Shown: positions 9,123 through 17,344 of the stretch, piece after piece
Layout of the letters: each line of letters opens with the position of its first letter
How positions within the stretch are numbered: the first letter of the stretch is position 1
NCBI RefSeq assembly: GCF_000757385.1
Contig: NZ_JRHH01000005.1
Location: 124,001 to 188,000 of the forward strand
DNA: 64,000 bases
Direction of reading: 5' to 3'
DNA from: Flavobacterium aquatile LMG 4008 = ATCC 11947
GTDB lineage: Bacteria > Bacteroidota > Bacteroidia > Flavobacteriales > Flavobacteriaceae
Notes under the pieces: model-generated
Told to the model about the DNA's origin: nothing
What the model saw: only the letters and a program-made list of their open reading frames with translations
The model's database searches: none
Program-made: the position numbers and the translations under genes

Positions 9123-9281
9123 TATAAATTATATTCAAAAAAACCATTCAAAAAATATTTTTTCCGATATTTGTAGTAATGAAAAAATGGGATGACTTAT
9201 TAATACATTTAAAATTCCTCATCAAGAGAAATCCTGAGTGAGAATAACTCTTTTTGATTGTTAGTAAAGTTAAGTGCCAGC

Positions 9282-9309
9282 TTAAACTTTAAACTTTAAA
9301 CTTTTAAAC
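9282..9309. repeat. Tandem TTAAACT phrase upstream of hmgA
   Basis: Four imperfect copies of a 7-8-base unit (TTAAACTT) end eight bases before the hmgA start codon. The rest of the 260-base gap (9123-9281) holds nothing I can name. Confidence 0.6.
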
Positions 9310-9317
9310 AAAAAGAA

Positions 9318-10475
9318 ATGCCTATATATCATAAATTAGGAGATTTTCCTCAAAAACGCCACATACAATTTGAAAAACCAAATGGTGGTCTATACTACGA
9401 ACAATTATTTGGGACAGAAGGATTTCACGGACATTCTTCGCTATTATACCATGTTCATCGTCCGACTCAAGTTAAAGAAATTACCAAATCGTATTCAGTT
9501 GAACCTAAAATTGCAATTGGTAAAAACATAAAATCATTGCTATTAAAAGGTTTCGAATTAAAACCCGAAAATGATTTTCTTGACAGCAGAAAAGCACTAC
9601 TTGTAAACAAAGATTGCACCATTGGATTGGCTGCTCCAAAAAATTCCCTAACAGAATATTTCTATAAAAATGCCGATGCCGACGAAATGATCTTCATCCA
9701 TAAAGGAAGCGGAAAATTAAGAACGATGATGGGAAACATTAATTTTGAATATGGAGATTATCTAATTATTCCACGTGGAATGATTTACCAAATCCAATTT
9801 GATACAGAAGAAAACCGATTGTTTTATGTAGAATCTTTCGCACCTTTTTACACACCAAAACGATACAAAAACGAATCGGGTCAGCTTCTAGAACATTCGC
9901 CATTTTGTGAACGCGATTTTAAATTGCCAACCGAACTTGAAACGCACGATGAAAAAGGTGATTTCACTATCAAAATAAAGAAAGAAGGAATGATGCACGA
10001 AGTAGTTTATGCAACACATCCTTTTGATGTTGTTGGTTGGGATGGATACAACTTTCCATATGCCTTTTCAATTCATAATTTCGAACCAATTACAGGTCGT
10101 GTGCATCAACCGCCACCAGTTCATCAAACATTTGAAACGTCAACTTTCGTGGTTTGTTCGTTCTGTCCAAGGTTATACGATTACCATCCTAAAGCAATTC
10201 CTGCTCCATACAATCATAGTAATATCGATTCTGATGAGGTTTTATATTACGTAGATGGCGATTTTATGTCAAGAAATAATATCGAGCAAGGTCACATCAC
10301 ATTGCATCCAAAAGGTATTCCTCACGGTCCAGCGCCAGGTGCAATGGAGCGTAGCATTGGTCACAAAGAAACATTAGAATTAGCCGTTATGGTTGATACG
10401 TTTCGTCCGTTAATGGTTACCGAAGAAGCAATGGGAATTGATGATGGAAAGTATTATAAATCGTGGGTCGAGTAA
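9318..10475 (+). CDS. hmgA: Homogentisate 1,2-dioxygenase
   Basis: This cytoplasmic non-haem iron enzyme opens the homogentisate ring to maleylacetoacetate in tyrosine and phenylalanine breakdown. The 385-residue protein has the cupin fold of the family, with the metal-binding region near the end (HPKGIPHGPAPGAMERSIG) and conserved central stretches (FPYAFSIHNFEPITGRVHQ). It is somewhat shorter than the ~430-residue human and Pseudomonas enzymes, which is common in Bacteroidota. It is followed by a small membrane protein and then hppD, the preceding enzyme of the pathway, on the same strand with short gaps, so an operon is likely. Confidence 0.92.
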   Translation: MPIYHKLGDFPQKRHIQFEKPNGGLYYEQLFGTEGFHGHSSLLYHVHRPTQVKEITKSYSVEPKIAIGKNIKSLLLKGFELKPENDFLDSRKALLVNKDCTIGLAAPKNSLTEYFYKNADADEMIFIHKGSGKLRTMMGNINFEYGDYLIIPRGMIYQIQFDTEENRLFYVESFAPFYTPKRYKNESGQLLEHSPFCERDFKLPTELETHDEKGDFTIKIKKEGMMHEVVYATHPFDVVGWDGYNFPYAFSIHNFEPITGRVHQPPPVHQTFETSTFVVCSFCPRLYDYHPKAIPAPYNHSNIDSDEVLYYVDGDFMSRNNIEQGHITLHPKGIPHGPAPGAMERSIGHKETLELAVMVDTFRPLMVTEEAMGIDDGKYYKSWVE

Positions 10476-10499
10476 CTACACTAAATCAAAAATTAAATA

Positions 10500-10943
10500 A
10501 TGAGTTATAATAAATTAGCTGCCGATCCAACTTCTCTAATTCTAGGAATAGTAAGTTTAGTGATTATATTTTTAGGATGTTGCTGCGGTATTTTTGCAGT
10601 CATCGCATTAGTGATGAGTATTATAGGATTGGTTTTTGCTGTAAAAAGCTTAAAAGAATTTGATGAATATCCAGATAATTTTTCAATTCAAAGTAGAAAA
10701 AACGTCTACGCAGGAAAAATCGTTTGCTTAATCGGAATTATTTTAAGTGCTTTATTTATAATAATTTATGCGGTATTTTTTGCAATTTATCAAGTAAATT
10801 TCGCGGATAAGTTTAAAGAAATTTACCAAGAAGGTAGAGAACAACAATATAAAACAGAAGATACAATATACAATCAAAGTATAGAAGAAGAAACAATAAA
10901 TGCATCAGATTCAGTTTATATCGATTCGGTAAAAATTGAATAA
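10500..10943 (+). CDS. Small CCC-motif membrane protein
   Basis: This 147-residue protein has two hydrophobic segments, residues ~12-47 and ~68-97. The first contains FLGCCCGIFAVIALVMSIIG, the triple-cysteine motif used to name a family of Flavobacteriaceae membrane proteins of unknown function. The acidic C-terminal tail (from about residue 115) is probably soluble. It lies between hmgA and hppD with 24- and 15-base gaps, so it is likely co-transcribed with tyrosine breakdown. A role in that pathway is only inferred from position. Confidence 0.7.
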   Translation: MSYNKLAADPTSLILGIVSLVIIFLGCCCGIFAVIALVMSIIGLVFAVKSLKEFDEYPDNFSIQSRKNVYAGKIVCLIGIILSALFIIIYAVFFAIYQVNFADKFKEIYQEGREQQYKTEDTIYNQSIEEETINASDSVYIDSVKIE

Positions 10944-10958
10944 TTAAAATTTAATATT

Positions 10959-12119
10959 ATGTTAAAAGAAGTAAAATCAGTCGAATACGGCTTAGAAAAA
11001 ATATTTGAAGGAGCACAAGATTTCCTTCCGCTTTTAGGAACAGACTACGTAGAATTCTATGTTGGAAACGCAAAACAATCAGCACATTATTACAAAACAG
11101 CCTTTGGTTATCAATCTTTAGCTTATGCCGGATTAGAAACTGGAGTGAAAGACAAAGCAAGTTATGTGCTAAAGCAAGACAAAATTAGAATCGTACTTAC
11201 AACGCCATTAACACAAGATTCACCAATTCATGCTCATCTTCAAAAACATGGTGATGGCGTAAAAGTTGCTGCACTTTGGGTAGAAGATGCGACATCTGCT
11301 TACGAAGAAACCATGAAGCGTGGTGCACGTTCGTTTATGGAACCAACAGTAGAAAAAGACGAATTTGGTGAAGTAGTTCGCTCGGGAATTTACACTTATG
11401 GCGAAACGGTTCATATATTCGTAGAGAGAAAAAACTACAATGGTGTTTTCTTACCAGGTTACAAAGAATGGAAATCCGATTATAACCCAACAACAACTGG
11501 TCTAAAATACATCGATCACATGGTTGGAAATGTAGGTTGGAATGAAATGAATACGTGGGTAAAATTCTACGAAGATGTAATGGGATTTGTAAATTTCCTA
11601 TCATTTGACGATAAACAAATCAATACCGAATATTCTGCTTTAATGAGTAAAGTAATGAGTAATGGTAATGGAAGAATTAAATTTCCTATAAATGAACCGG
11701 CCGAAGGAAAGAAAAAATCACAAATTGAAGAATATTTAGATTTTTATGGCGGACCAGGAATTCAGCATATTGCTATTGCAACTGATGATATTATTAAAAC
11801 GGTTTCAGAATTACGTGCTCGTGGAGTAGAATTTCTATCAGCGCCACCATCAACTTATTATCAAGCAATCCCAGAAAGATTAGGTGTTCACATGGAAATG
11901 ATGAAAGAAGATATCAACGAAATCGAAAAATTAGCCATTATGGTTGATGCTGATGAAGACGGATATTTATTACAAATATTTACCAAACCAGTTCAAGATA
12001 GACCAACTTTATTTTTTGAAATAATTCAAAGAATGGGTGCAAAAGGATTTGGCGCAGGTAATTTTAAAGCGCTTTTTGAGTCAATTGAACGCGAACAAGC
12101 TTTAAGAGGAACGCTATAA
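10959..12119 (+). CDS. hppD: 4-hydroxyphenylpyruvate dioxygenase
   Basis: This Fe(II) enzyme converts 4-hydroxyphenylpyruvate to homogentisate, the substrate of the enzyme encoded two genes upstream. The 386 residues form two VOC domains: an N-terminal one starting at LGTDYVEFYVGNAKQSAHYY, and a catalytic one with the metal ligands in IDHMVGNV (His), IQHIAIAT (His) and the C-terminal region DEDGYLLQIFTKP (Glu). The C-terminal gating helix region (RMGAKGFGAGNFKALFESIE) is present. No terminator follows directly; the first one downstream is at 12322. Confidence 0.95.
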   Translation: MLKEVKSVEYGLEKIFEGAQDFLPLLGTDYVEFYVGNAKQSAHYYKTAFGYQSLAYAGLETGVKDKASYVLKQDKIRIVLTTPLTQDSPIHAHLQKHGDGVKVAALWVEDATSAYEETMKRGARSFMEPTVEKDEFGEVVRSGIYTYGETVHIFVERKNYNGVFLPGYKEWKSDYNPTTTGLKYIDHMVGNVGWNEMNTWVKFYEDVMGFVNFLSFDDKQINTEYSALMSKVMSNGNGRIKFPINEPAEGKKKSQIEEYLDFYGGPGIQHIAIATDDIIKTVSELRARGVEFLSAPPSTYYQAIPERLGVHMEMMKEDINEIEKLAIMVDADEDGYLLQIFTKPVQDRPTLFFEIIQRMGAKGFGAGNFKALFESIEREQALRGTL

Positions 12120-12228
12120 TTTTCACATTTTATTAAACAATCAGCAAAATACAACGTTGTAGTAACGTCATTTTTGTCAAATAAATGTTAAAGTTTATTT
12201 TTCATTACGAATAATTCAAAAACGATAG

Positions 12229-12236
12229 TATCTTTG
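12229..12236 (+). promoter_or_regulatory. Putative -7 element upstream of a short transcript
   Basis: TATCTTTG, followed by CA, is the commonest form of the flavobacterial -7 box. A clear -33 TTG at the usual 17-23-base spacing is not visible. No gene starts within the next 170 bases, but a strong terminator lies about 85 bases downstream. Confidence 0.5.
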
Positions 12237-12241
12237 CACTC

Positions 12242-12355
12242 AGAAAAAAGAAAAGGAGTGGTTTCCTTTAATTTTTATATAAGTTTTTCATAATTTATAT
12301 TTTTTGGTTGGTTAATAGCATAAAAACTCCGTCAATATTTGACGGAGTTTTTTTG
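12242..12355 (+). ncRNA. Candidate small RNA between hppD and the DUF3108 gene
   Basis: The segment begins just after a TATCTTTG -7 box and ends at an intrinsic terminator, giving a transcript of about 110 nt with no convincing ORF. Near its 5' end AAAGGA and TCCTTT can form a small hairpin around GTGGTT. The next gene has its own promoter overlapping the terminator, so this need not be its leader. The alternative is a read-through trailer of hppD ending at its terminator. Confidence 0.4.
12322..12354 (+). terminator. Strong intrinsic terminator
   Basis: AAAAACTCCGTCAA and TTGACGGAGTTTTT form a perfect 14-bp stem with a three-base TAT loop and a following T-run. It ends the candidate small RNA and any hppD read-through. 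The longest frame of the next gene would start at 12308 and read through it, which rules that start out. Confidence 0.9.
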
Positions 12356-12369
12356 TTTTGGTACATTTG
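12339..12369 (+). promoter_or_regulatory. Putative promoter of the DUF3108-kynA operon
   Basis: TTG at 12339-12341, a 20-base spacer and TACATTTG at 12362-12369 fit the flavobacterial consensus. The -33 box lies in the right arm of the upstream terminator. The gene start at 12416 follows about 46 bases later. Confidence 0.5.
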
Positions 12370-12415
12370 GAACAAATATTGCATTATAGTTATAAAATCG
12401 CTTAAATTGTTTAAT

Positions 12416-13192
12416 ATGAAAAAGATTATAGTGCTTGCTTTGCTTTTTTTAACGGTCAGTTTTGATTCGCAAAAAGATTCAGCCTTTGATGTTGGTGAAT
12501 GGTTTAAATTCAGAATTCATTATGGCCTAGTAACCGCAGGTTATGCAACTCTTGAAGTGAAAGAAGCTGTAAGAAATAATAAAAAAGTATATCATGCTAT
12601 AGGTCATGGATATACAACTGGTATGTCTAAATGGTTTTTTAAAGTAGAAGATACTTATGAATCCTATTTTGATAAAACCACTGGTAAACCATATCAATAT
12701 GTTAGAAAAATTGATGAAGGTGGCTATACAAAAAACCAAGAAGGTTTTTTTAATCAAGGTAAAAATAGTATCTTGGTAAAAGATTATAAAAAGAAAACAG
12801 AGAAGACATTTTCAACGTCAGAAAACATTCAAGATATTGTTTCTACATTCTATTATTTGAGGAATCATCCTACTATTGATAGGTTAAAAGTAGGAGAATC
12901 AATTAGTGTAGATATGTTTTTTGATGATGAATCTACAATATTTAAACTGAAATTCATTGGTCGTGAAGATGTGAAAACTAAATTTGGAACTATTCCTTGT
13001 ATGATTTTCAGACCATTGGTACAATCGGGAAGAGTTTTTAAAGAACAAGAAAGTCTTACCGTTTGGATTTCAGATGACGATAATAAACTTCCAGTACGAA
13101 TAAAAGCAAGTTTGGCAGTTGGTTCTTTAAAAGCCGATTTAGATTCTTTTAAAGGATTAGCCCATCCATTTACAATAAAAGTTAAAAAATGA
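12416..13192 (+). CDS. DUF3108 family exported protein
   Basis: This ~258-residue protein has an N-terminal signal (MKKIIVLALLFLTVSFDSQ) followed by the DUF3108 domain: GEWFKFRIHYGLVTAGYATLE near the start, and repeated beta-strand segments such as KFIGREDVKTKFGTIPCMIF and LTVWISDDDNKLPVRI. The fold is thought to be a periplasmic beta-rich domain; its function is not known. The start at 12416 is chosen because the longer frame crosses a terminator. Its stop overlaps the kynA start in an ATGA, so the two are translationally coupled. Confidence 0.85.
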   Translation: MKKIIVLALLFLTVSFDSQKDSAFDVGEWFKFRIHYGLVTAGYATLEVKEAVRNNKKVYHAIGHGYTTGMSKWFFKVEDTYESYFDKTTGKPYQYVRKIDEGGYTKNQEGFFNQGKNSILVKDYKKKTEKTFSTSENIQDIVSTFYYLRNHPTIDRLKVGESISVDMFFDDESTIFKLKFIGREDVKTKFGTIPCMIFRPLVQSGRVFKEQESLTVWISDDDNKLPVRIKASLAVGSLKADLDSFKGLAHPFTIKVKK

Positions 13193-14115
13193 ACCCAGAA
13201 ACAAACCAACTAATAGAAGAATTAGAACAAAAATTTGACGCAATTAACCAAAATACCAATACGCATCTCGAAGGATTATTATGGTCTAAGCCAATAACCT
13301 ATTGGGATTATATTCAGACCGATGCGCTTTTAAATTTACAAACGCAAAGAACTACATTGCCAGATGAAATGGTATTTATAATGTACCATCAAGTCAACGA
13401 ATTGTTATTTAAAATGATACTTTGGGAAATAAAACAAGTGTGTCATACCGAAAAACCCGAAACTAAATTTTTTGCAGAACGAATGTCAAGAATAAGCCGT
13501 TATTTTAACATGCTTACCACTTCATTCGATATCATGGGCGACGGAATGGAAGTAGATCAATACATGAAATTTAGAAATACATTAACGCCAGCAAGCGGAT
13601 TTCAAAGTGCACAATATAGATTAATTGAGTTTGCTTCTACCGATTTAATTAACTTAATTGATTATCGTTTTAGAGCAACAATCGATAGAAATACGCCATA
13701 TAGTCATGCTTTTGAACATTTGTATTGGCAAGCTGCGGGAAAAGATTACAAAACTGGAACGAAATCATTTCTAATTTTAGAATTTGAAAGAAAATACAAA
13801 CAAGAGTTTTTACGTTATATGGAAGAATACAATACCATAAATATTTGGCAAAAATTCAAACAATTACCTATTGAAGATCAACAAGATTCCGATTTAATTG
13901 CTGCCATGCGTCACTACGATAAAACGGTAAATATAACTTGGGTAATGGGTCATTTAAATGCCGCTAAAAAATATATCGAAAGTGGTCAAGGTTCTGGAGA
14001 AGCTACAGGCGGAAGCGATTGGAAAAAATATATGCATCCAAAATACCAAAGACGTATCTTTTTTCCTGAACTTTGGAGTGAAGACGAATTAAAAAATTGG
14101 GGAGAAGATTGTTAA
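13189..14115 (+). CDS. kynA: Tryptophan 2,3-dioxygenase
   Basis: This haem enzyme catalyses the first step of the kynurenine pathway, tryptophan to N-formylkynurenine. Features of the 308-residue protein include TYWDYIQTDALLNLQ, the helix EMVFIMYHQVNELLFKMILWE near residues 60-80 with substrate-side His, DYRFRATIDRN in the middle, and the C-terminal HYDKTVNITWVMGHLNAAKKY with the likely haem-ligating His. GEATGGSDWKKYMHP matches the family's substrate loop. It overlaps the DUF3108 gene by four bases and sits with the tyrosine breakdown genes, forming an aromatic amino-acid catabolism region. No later kynurenine genes are in the window. Confidence 0.93.
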   Translation: MNPETNQLIEELEQKFDAINQNTNTHLEGLLWSKPITYWDYIQTDALLNLQTQRTTLPDEMVFIMYHQVNELLFKMILWEIKQVCHTEKPETKFFAERMSRISRYFNMLTTSFDIMGDGMEVDQYMKFRNTLTPASGFQSAQYRLIEFASTDLINLIDYRFRATIDRNTPYSHAFEHLYWQAAGKDYKTGTKSFLILEFERKYKQEFLRYMEEYNTINIWQKFKQLPIEDQQDSDLIAAMRHYDKTVNITWVMGHLNAAKKYIESGQGSGEATGGSDWKKYMHPKYQRRIFFPELWSEDELKNWGEDC

Positions 14116-14133
14116 AGAAATAAAAAGCTTGTT

Positions 14134-15354
14134 TTGAAGAAAATAGCAATTATTTTATTGGTTTTAGTTTCATTAGTTTCTTGTAAAAAAGCACAAGAGG
14201 AATATGTTATTGAAGATATTGAACCCTACAAACCAGTAGTGGATTTCGGATTTAACTATGATGATTTTAATGTGCATTATGACACAATTGGACATCAAGA
14301 TACTTTTGAAAGGATTTTAAAAAAGCAAAATCTCAACGGTAAAAAAGCTGCCGAAATTATTAAAATAGTTAAAGATTCTTTTCCAACAAGCGTTCGTTTT
14401 AAAAGGCCTTACGTAGCTCTACGGTCTAAAGACAAGTACAATAAATTGCAATATTTAATTTACCAACCCAACAGATTAGAATATCACATGGTAGATTTAA
14501 CTGATTCTATCATTGGATATAAAAAATCAAGACCTCTTACTTTTAAAATTAGAACTGTCGCTGGTGAAATTTCAGGTTCGTTGGCAGCAACGTTAAAGAA
14601 GGAAAATGTCGATGCAGCATTGGCAAAGAAATTGATGAAAGTTTATGCTTGGTCTATCGATTTCTTCAAACTTAGAAAAGGTGATAAATATGCCATAAGT
14701 TTCACCGAAAGATACATTAATGACACTTTATATGATGGAATTGATAGTTTGAGATCGGCTTTTTTCGAGTATAAAGGCGAAAAATTATATGCGTTTCCAT
14801 TCCAACAAGAACGCAATAGTAAAACTGATTATTACAATGAAAACGGAAAAGCATTAAAAAACTACTTTCTAAAAGCGCCATTAAAATTTATAAATATTAC
14901 CTCGAAATTTACTAAAAATAGATTTCATCCAGTGCAATTAAGATGGAAACCTCATAATGGTACTGATTATGCAGCGCCAACTGGAACGCCAATTATGACA
15001 ACAGCAACTGGAGTTGTAGAACAAGCCGGGTATACTGCAGGAAACGGAAACTTTGTTAAAATAAAACACGATAAAACCTATTCTACTCAATACCTTCACA
15101 TGTCTAAAATCCTTGTGCGTCGCGGTCAAAGAGTGAAGCAAGGCGATGTTATTGGAAAAGTAGGAAGTACAGGTTTGGCATCGGGACCACACGTATGCTA
15201 TCGTTTCTGGAAAAATGGCGTGCAGGTTGATGCACTTCGATTAAAATTGCCCAATTCGCAACCTATGGAAGGAAGAAATTTACCACGATTTAAAGAGCAA
15301 ATTCGTCCATTAAAACGTGAGTTAGACAGTGTTGCTGATATTAAATTTAAATAA
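14134..15354 (+). CDS. M23 family peptidoglycan peptidase, lipoprotein
   Basis: The gene starts with TTG. A 17-residue signal ends in a lipobox (VSLVSCKK), so it is predicted to be lipid-anchored. A long linker domain leads to a C-terminal LytM/M23 domain: HNGTDYAAPTGTP (His274, Asp278) and YLHMSKILVRRGQRVKQGDVIG are normal. The last motif is GPHVCYRFW (His353-Val-Cys355) where family members usually have HLH, so one zinc ligand is cysteine or missing. Such enzymes cut peptidoglycan cross-links; here activity cannot be assumed. It lies 18 bases after kynA. Confidence 0.88.
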   Translation: MKKIAIILLVLVSLVSCKKAQEEYVIEDIEPYKPVVDFGFNYDDFNVHYDTIGHQDTFERILKKQNLNGKKAAEIIKIVKDSFPTSVRFKRPYVALRSKDKYNKLQYLIYQPNRLEYHMVDLTDSIIGYKKSRPLTFKIRTVAGEISGSLAATLKKENVDAALAKKLMKVYAWSIDFFKLRKGDKYAISFTERYINDTLYDGIDSLRSAFFEYKGEKLYAFPFQQERNSKTDYYNENGKALKNYFLKAPLKFINITSKFTKNRFHPVQLRWKPHNGTDYAAPTGTPIMTTATGVVEQAGYTAGNGNFVKIKHDKTYSTQYLHMSKILVRRGQRVKQGDVIGKVGSTGLASGPHVCYRFWKNGVQVDALRLKLPNSQPMEGRNLPRFKEQIRPLKRELDSVADIKFK

Positions 15355-15462
15355 GTTGTCTTAAACTTGTTAATTTTAAACTTGTTCTCCAACTACAACG
15401 TTTAAGTAACTTTTTATATTCTAAAATCAAGGAATCGAACGTAATTTCTACATTCTTTTGAT

Positions 15463-15470
15463 TAATTTTG
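15463..15470 (+). promoter_or_regulatory. Putative -7 element of the pgi promoter
   Basis: TAATTTTG, followed by TGG, fits TAnnTTTG and lies 20 bases before the pgi ATG. No matching -33 TTG was found. Confidence 0.5.
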
Positions 15471-15489
15471 TGGCTCAAAATTTAAAAAA

Positions 15490-17133
15490 ATGGCCTTACA
15501 AAATACAAATCCTACTGAAACTAGTGCATGGAATAAACTGAAAATTCACTTTTCGTCAATGCAAAGCAATTCGATAAAGGAAATGTTTCAGCATGATACT
15601 AAAAGAGCAGAAAAATTTCACATTCAATGGGATGACTTTTTAGTAGATTATTCAAAAAATAACATTACTCAAGAAACAATAGATTTACTTTTGCAATTAG
15701 CAGAAGAAGTAAATCTTGAAGATGCAATTTCTAAATACTTTGATGGTGATGCCATTAATCAAACGGAAAGTCGCGCTGTGCTTCACACTGCTTTACGTGC
15801 TCCAGAATCGGCAACTATTTTAGTCAACGGTAAAAATGTAATGCCTGAGATTTATGAAGTCAAAAATAAAATCAAAGCTTTTTCAAATCAAATAATTTCT
15901 GGAGAATTAAAAGGATTTACAGGGAAACCATTCACAGATATCGTAAATATTGGTATTGGTGGTTCCGATTTGGGTCCGGCAATGGTCGTTGAAGCGTTGC
16001 AATATTATAAAAATCATTTAAACGTTCACTTTGTTTCTAACATTGATGGCGATCATGTAAATGAAGTTATAAAAAAAATAAATCCTGAAACCACACTTTT
16101 TGTAATTGTTTCAAAAACGTTTACAACGCAAGAAACATTAACCAATTCTGAAACTATTAGAACTTGGTTTTTAAAATCGGCAAAACAAGAAGATGTTGCT
16201 AAACACTTTGTAGCAGTTTCTACAAATATTAAAAAAGTAACCGAATTCGGAATTGATTCTAACAATATTTTTCCAATGTGGGATTGGGTTGGCGGACGAT
16301 TTTCACTTTGGTCTGCGGTTGGTTTATCAGTTAGTTTAGCTGTTGGGTTTGATAATTTTGATAAATTATTAAAAGGTGCTAATCAAATGGATAACCATTT
16401 TGAAAATGAAACATTCGATAAAAATATTCCAGTAATTCTAGCTTTACTAAGTGTTTGGTACAATAATTTCTTTGGCGCTGAAAGCGAAGCCTTAATTCCG
16501 TATACACAATATTTGCAAAAATTAGCTCCTTATTTGCAACAAGGAATCATGGAAAGTAATGGTAAAAGTATAGGTCGCGACGGAAAACCAGTAAATTATC
16601 AAACTGGAACTATTATTTGGGGTGAACCAGGAACCAATTCGCAACACGCTTTTTTTCAATTAATTCATCAAGGAACAAAATTAATTCCAACCGATTTTAT
16701 TGGATATATAAAACCATTATATGGTAACGAGGACCATCATAATAAATTAATGTCTAACTTTTTTGCTCAAACTGAAGCATTATTAAACGGAAAAACTGGA
16801 GAACAAGTAGAATCAGAATTTGAAAAACAAGGAGTTCCATCTGAAAAAGCCGATTATTTATTGCCTTTCAAAGTTTTTACAGGAAACAAACCAACCAATA
16901 CAATTTTAATAGAAAAATTAACACCAGAAACTCTTGGTTCTTTAATAGCATTATACGAACATAAAATTTTCGTTCAAGGTATTATTTGGAACATTTTTAG
17001 TTACGATCAGTGGGGTGTCGAATTAGGGAAGCAATTAGCAAATTCAATTTTAGAAGAAATTAATTCTAAAGAAGTTAGCAGTCATGATTCCTCTACAAAT
17101 TTTCTTTTAAACCATTATCTTACAAGAAAATAG
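15490..17133 (+). CDS. pgi: Glucose-6-phosphate isomerase
   Basis: This enzyme interconverts glucose-6-phosphate and fructose-6-phosphate in glycolysis and gluconeogenesis in the cytoplasm. Key stretches of the 547-residue protein are [14 protein letters not shown] (phosphate binding), [26 protein letters not shown] (PGI signature) with [12 protein letters not shown] after it, and [19 protein letters not shown] carrying catalytic Glu and His. The end, [21 protein letters not shown], is the second family signature. It is of the long, E. coli-like class. It appears to be a single-gene unit, with its own -7 box and terminator. Confidence 0.96.
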   Translation: MALQNTNPTETSAWNKLKIHFSSMQSNSIKEMFQHDTKRAEKFHIQWDDFLVDYSKNNITQETIDLLLQLAEEVNLEDAISKYFDGDAINQTESRAVLHTALRAPESATILVNGKNVMPEIYEVKNKIKAFSNQIISGELKGFTGKPFTDIVNIGIGGSDLGPAMVVEALQYYKNHLNVHFVSNIDGDHVNEVIKKINPETTLFVIVSKTFTTQETLTNSETIRTWFLKSAKQEDVAKHFVAVSTNIKKVTEFGIDSNNIFPMWDWVGGRFSLWSAVGLSVSLAVGFDNFDKLLKGANQMDNHFENETFDKNIPVILALLSVWYNNFFGAESEALIPYTQYLQKLAPYLQQGIMESNGKSIGRDGKPVNYQTGTIIWGEPGTNSQHAFFQLIHQGTKLIPTDFIGYIKPLYGNEDHHNKLMSNFFAQTEALLNGKTGEQVESEFEKQGVPSEKADYLLPFKVFTGNKPTNTILIEKLTPETLGSLIALYEHKIFVQGIIWNIFSYDQWGVELGKQLANSILEEINSKEVSSHDSSTNFLLNHYLTRK

Positions 17134-17149
17134 AATAACTTCTGCAAAT

Positions 17150-17189
17150 AAAAAGACTTCGTTTTTTCTGTTAAAATGAAGTTTTTTTA
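17150..17189 (+). terminator. Terminator after pgi
   Basis: AAAAAGACTTCGTTTT pairs with AAAATGAAGTTTTTTT with two G-T wobbles, and a T-run is included. It separates pgi from the TonB receptor gene. Confidence 0.7.
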
Positions 17190-17344
17190 TTTTTTTAGCC
17201 AATTATTTAATGATAATTTAATAAAACGGTAACATCTTGTGTTTGAATAGGAATTCTTCAATAAAAAATGGTTTCTTAACTTTTTCTTAACGTTGCATGG
17301 CAATAAAAGTTGGAATTTTGTCAAAAATTTTAACACTCAAAAAC

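Noticed and set aside
9179..9241. A 20-codon ORF (MKKWDDLLIHLK...) upstream of hmgA that could be a leader peptide
   Set aside because: It has no run of regulatory codons such as Tyr or Phe, no attenuator hairpin follows, and the -7 match before it has a mismatch.
12308..12415. The 36-residue N-terminal extension of the DUF3108 protein
   Set aside because: The extension spans a perfect intrinsic terminator and lacks signal-peptide character; the start at 12416 gives a proper signal peptide.
15430..15440. GGAATCGAAC, resembling the T-arm of a tRNA on the minus strand
   Set aside because: The flanking 70 bases are AT-rich and form no acceptor, D or anticodon stem.
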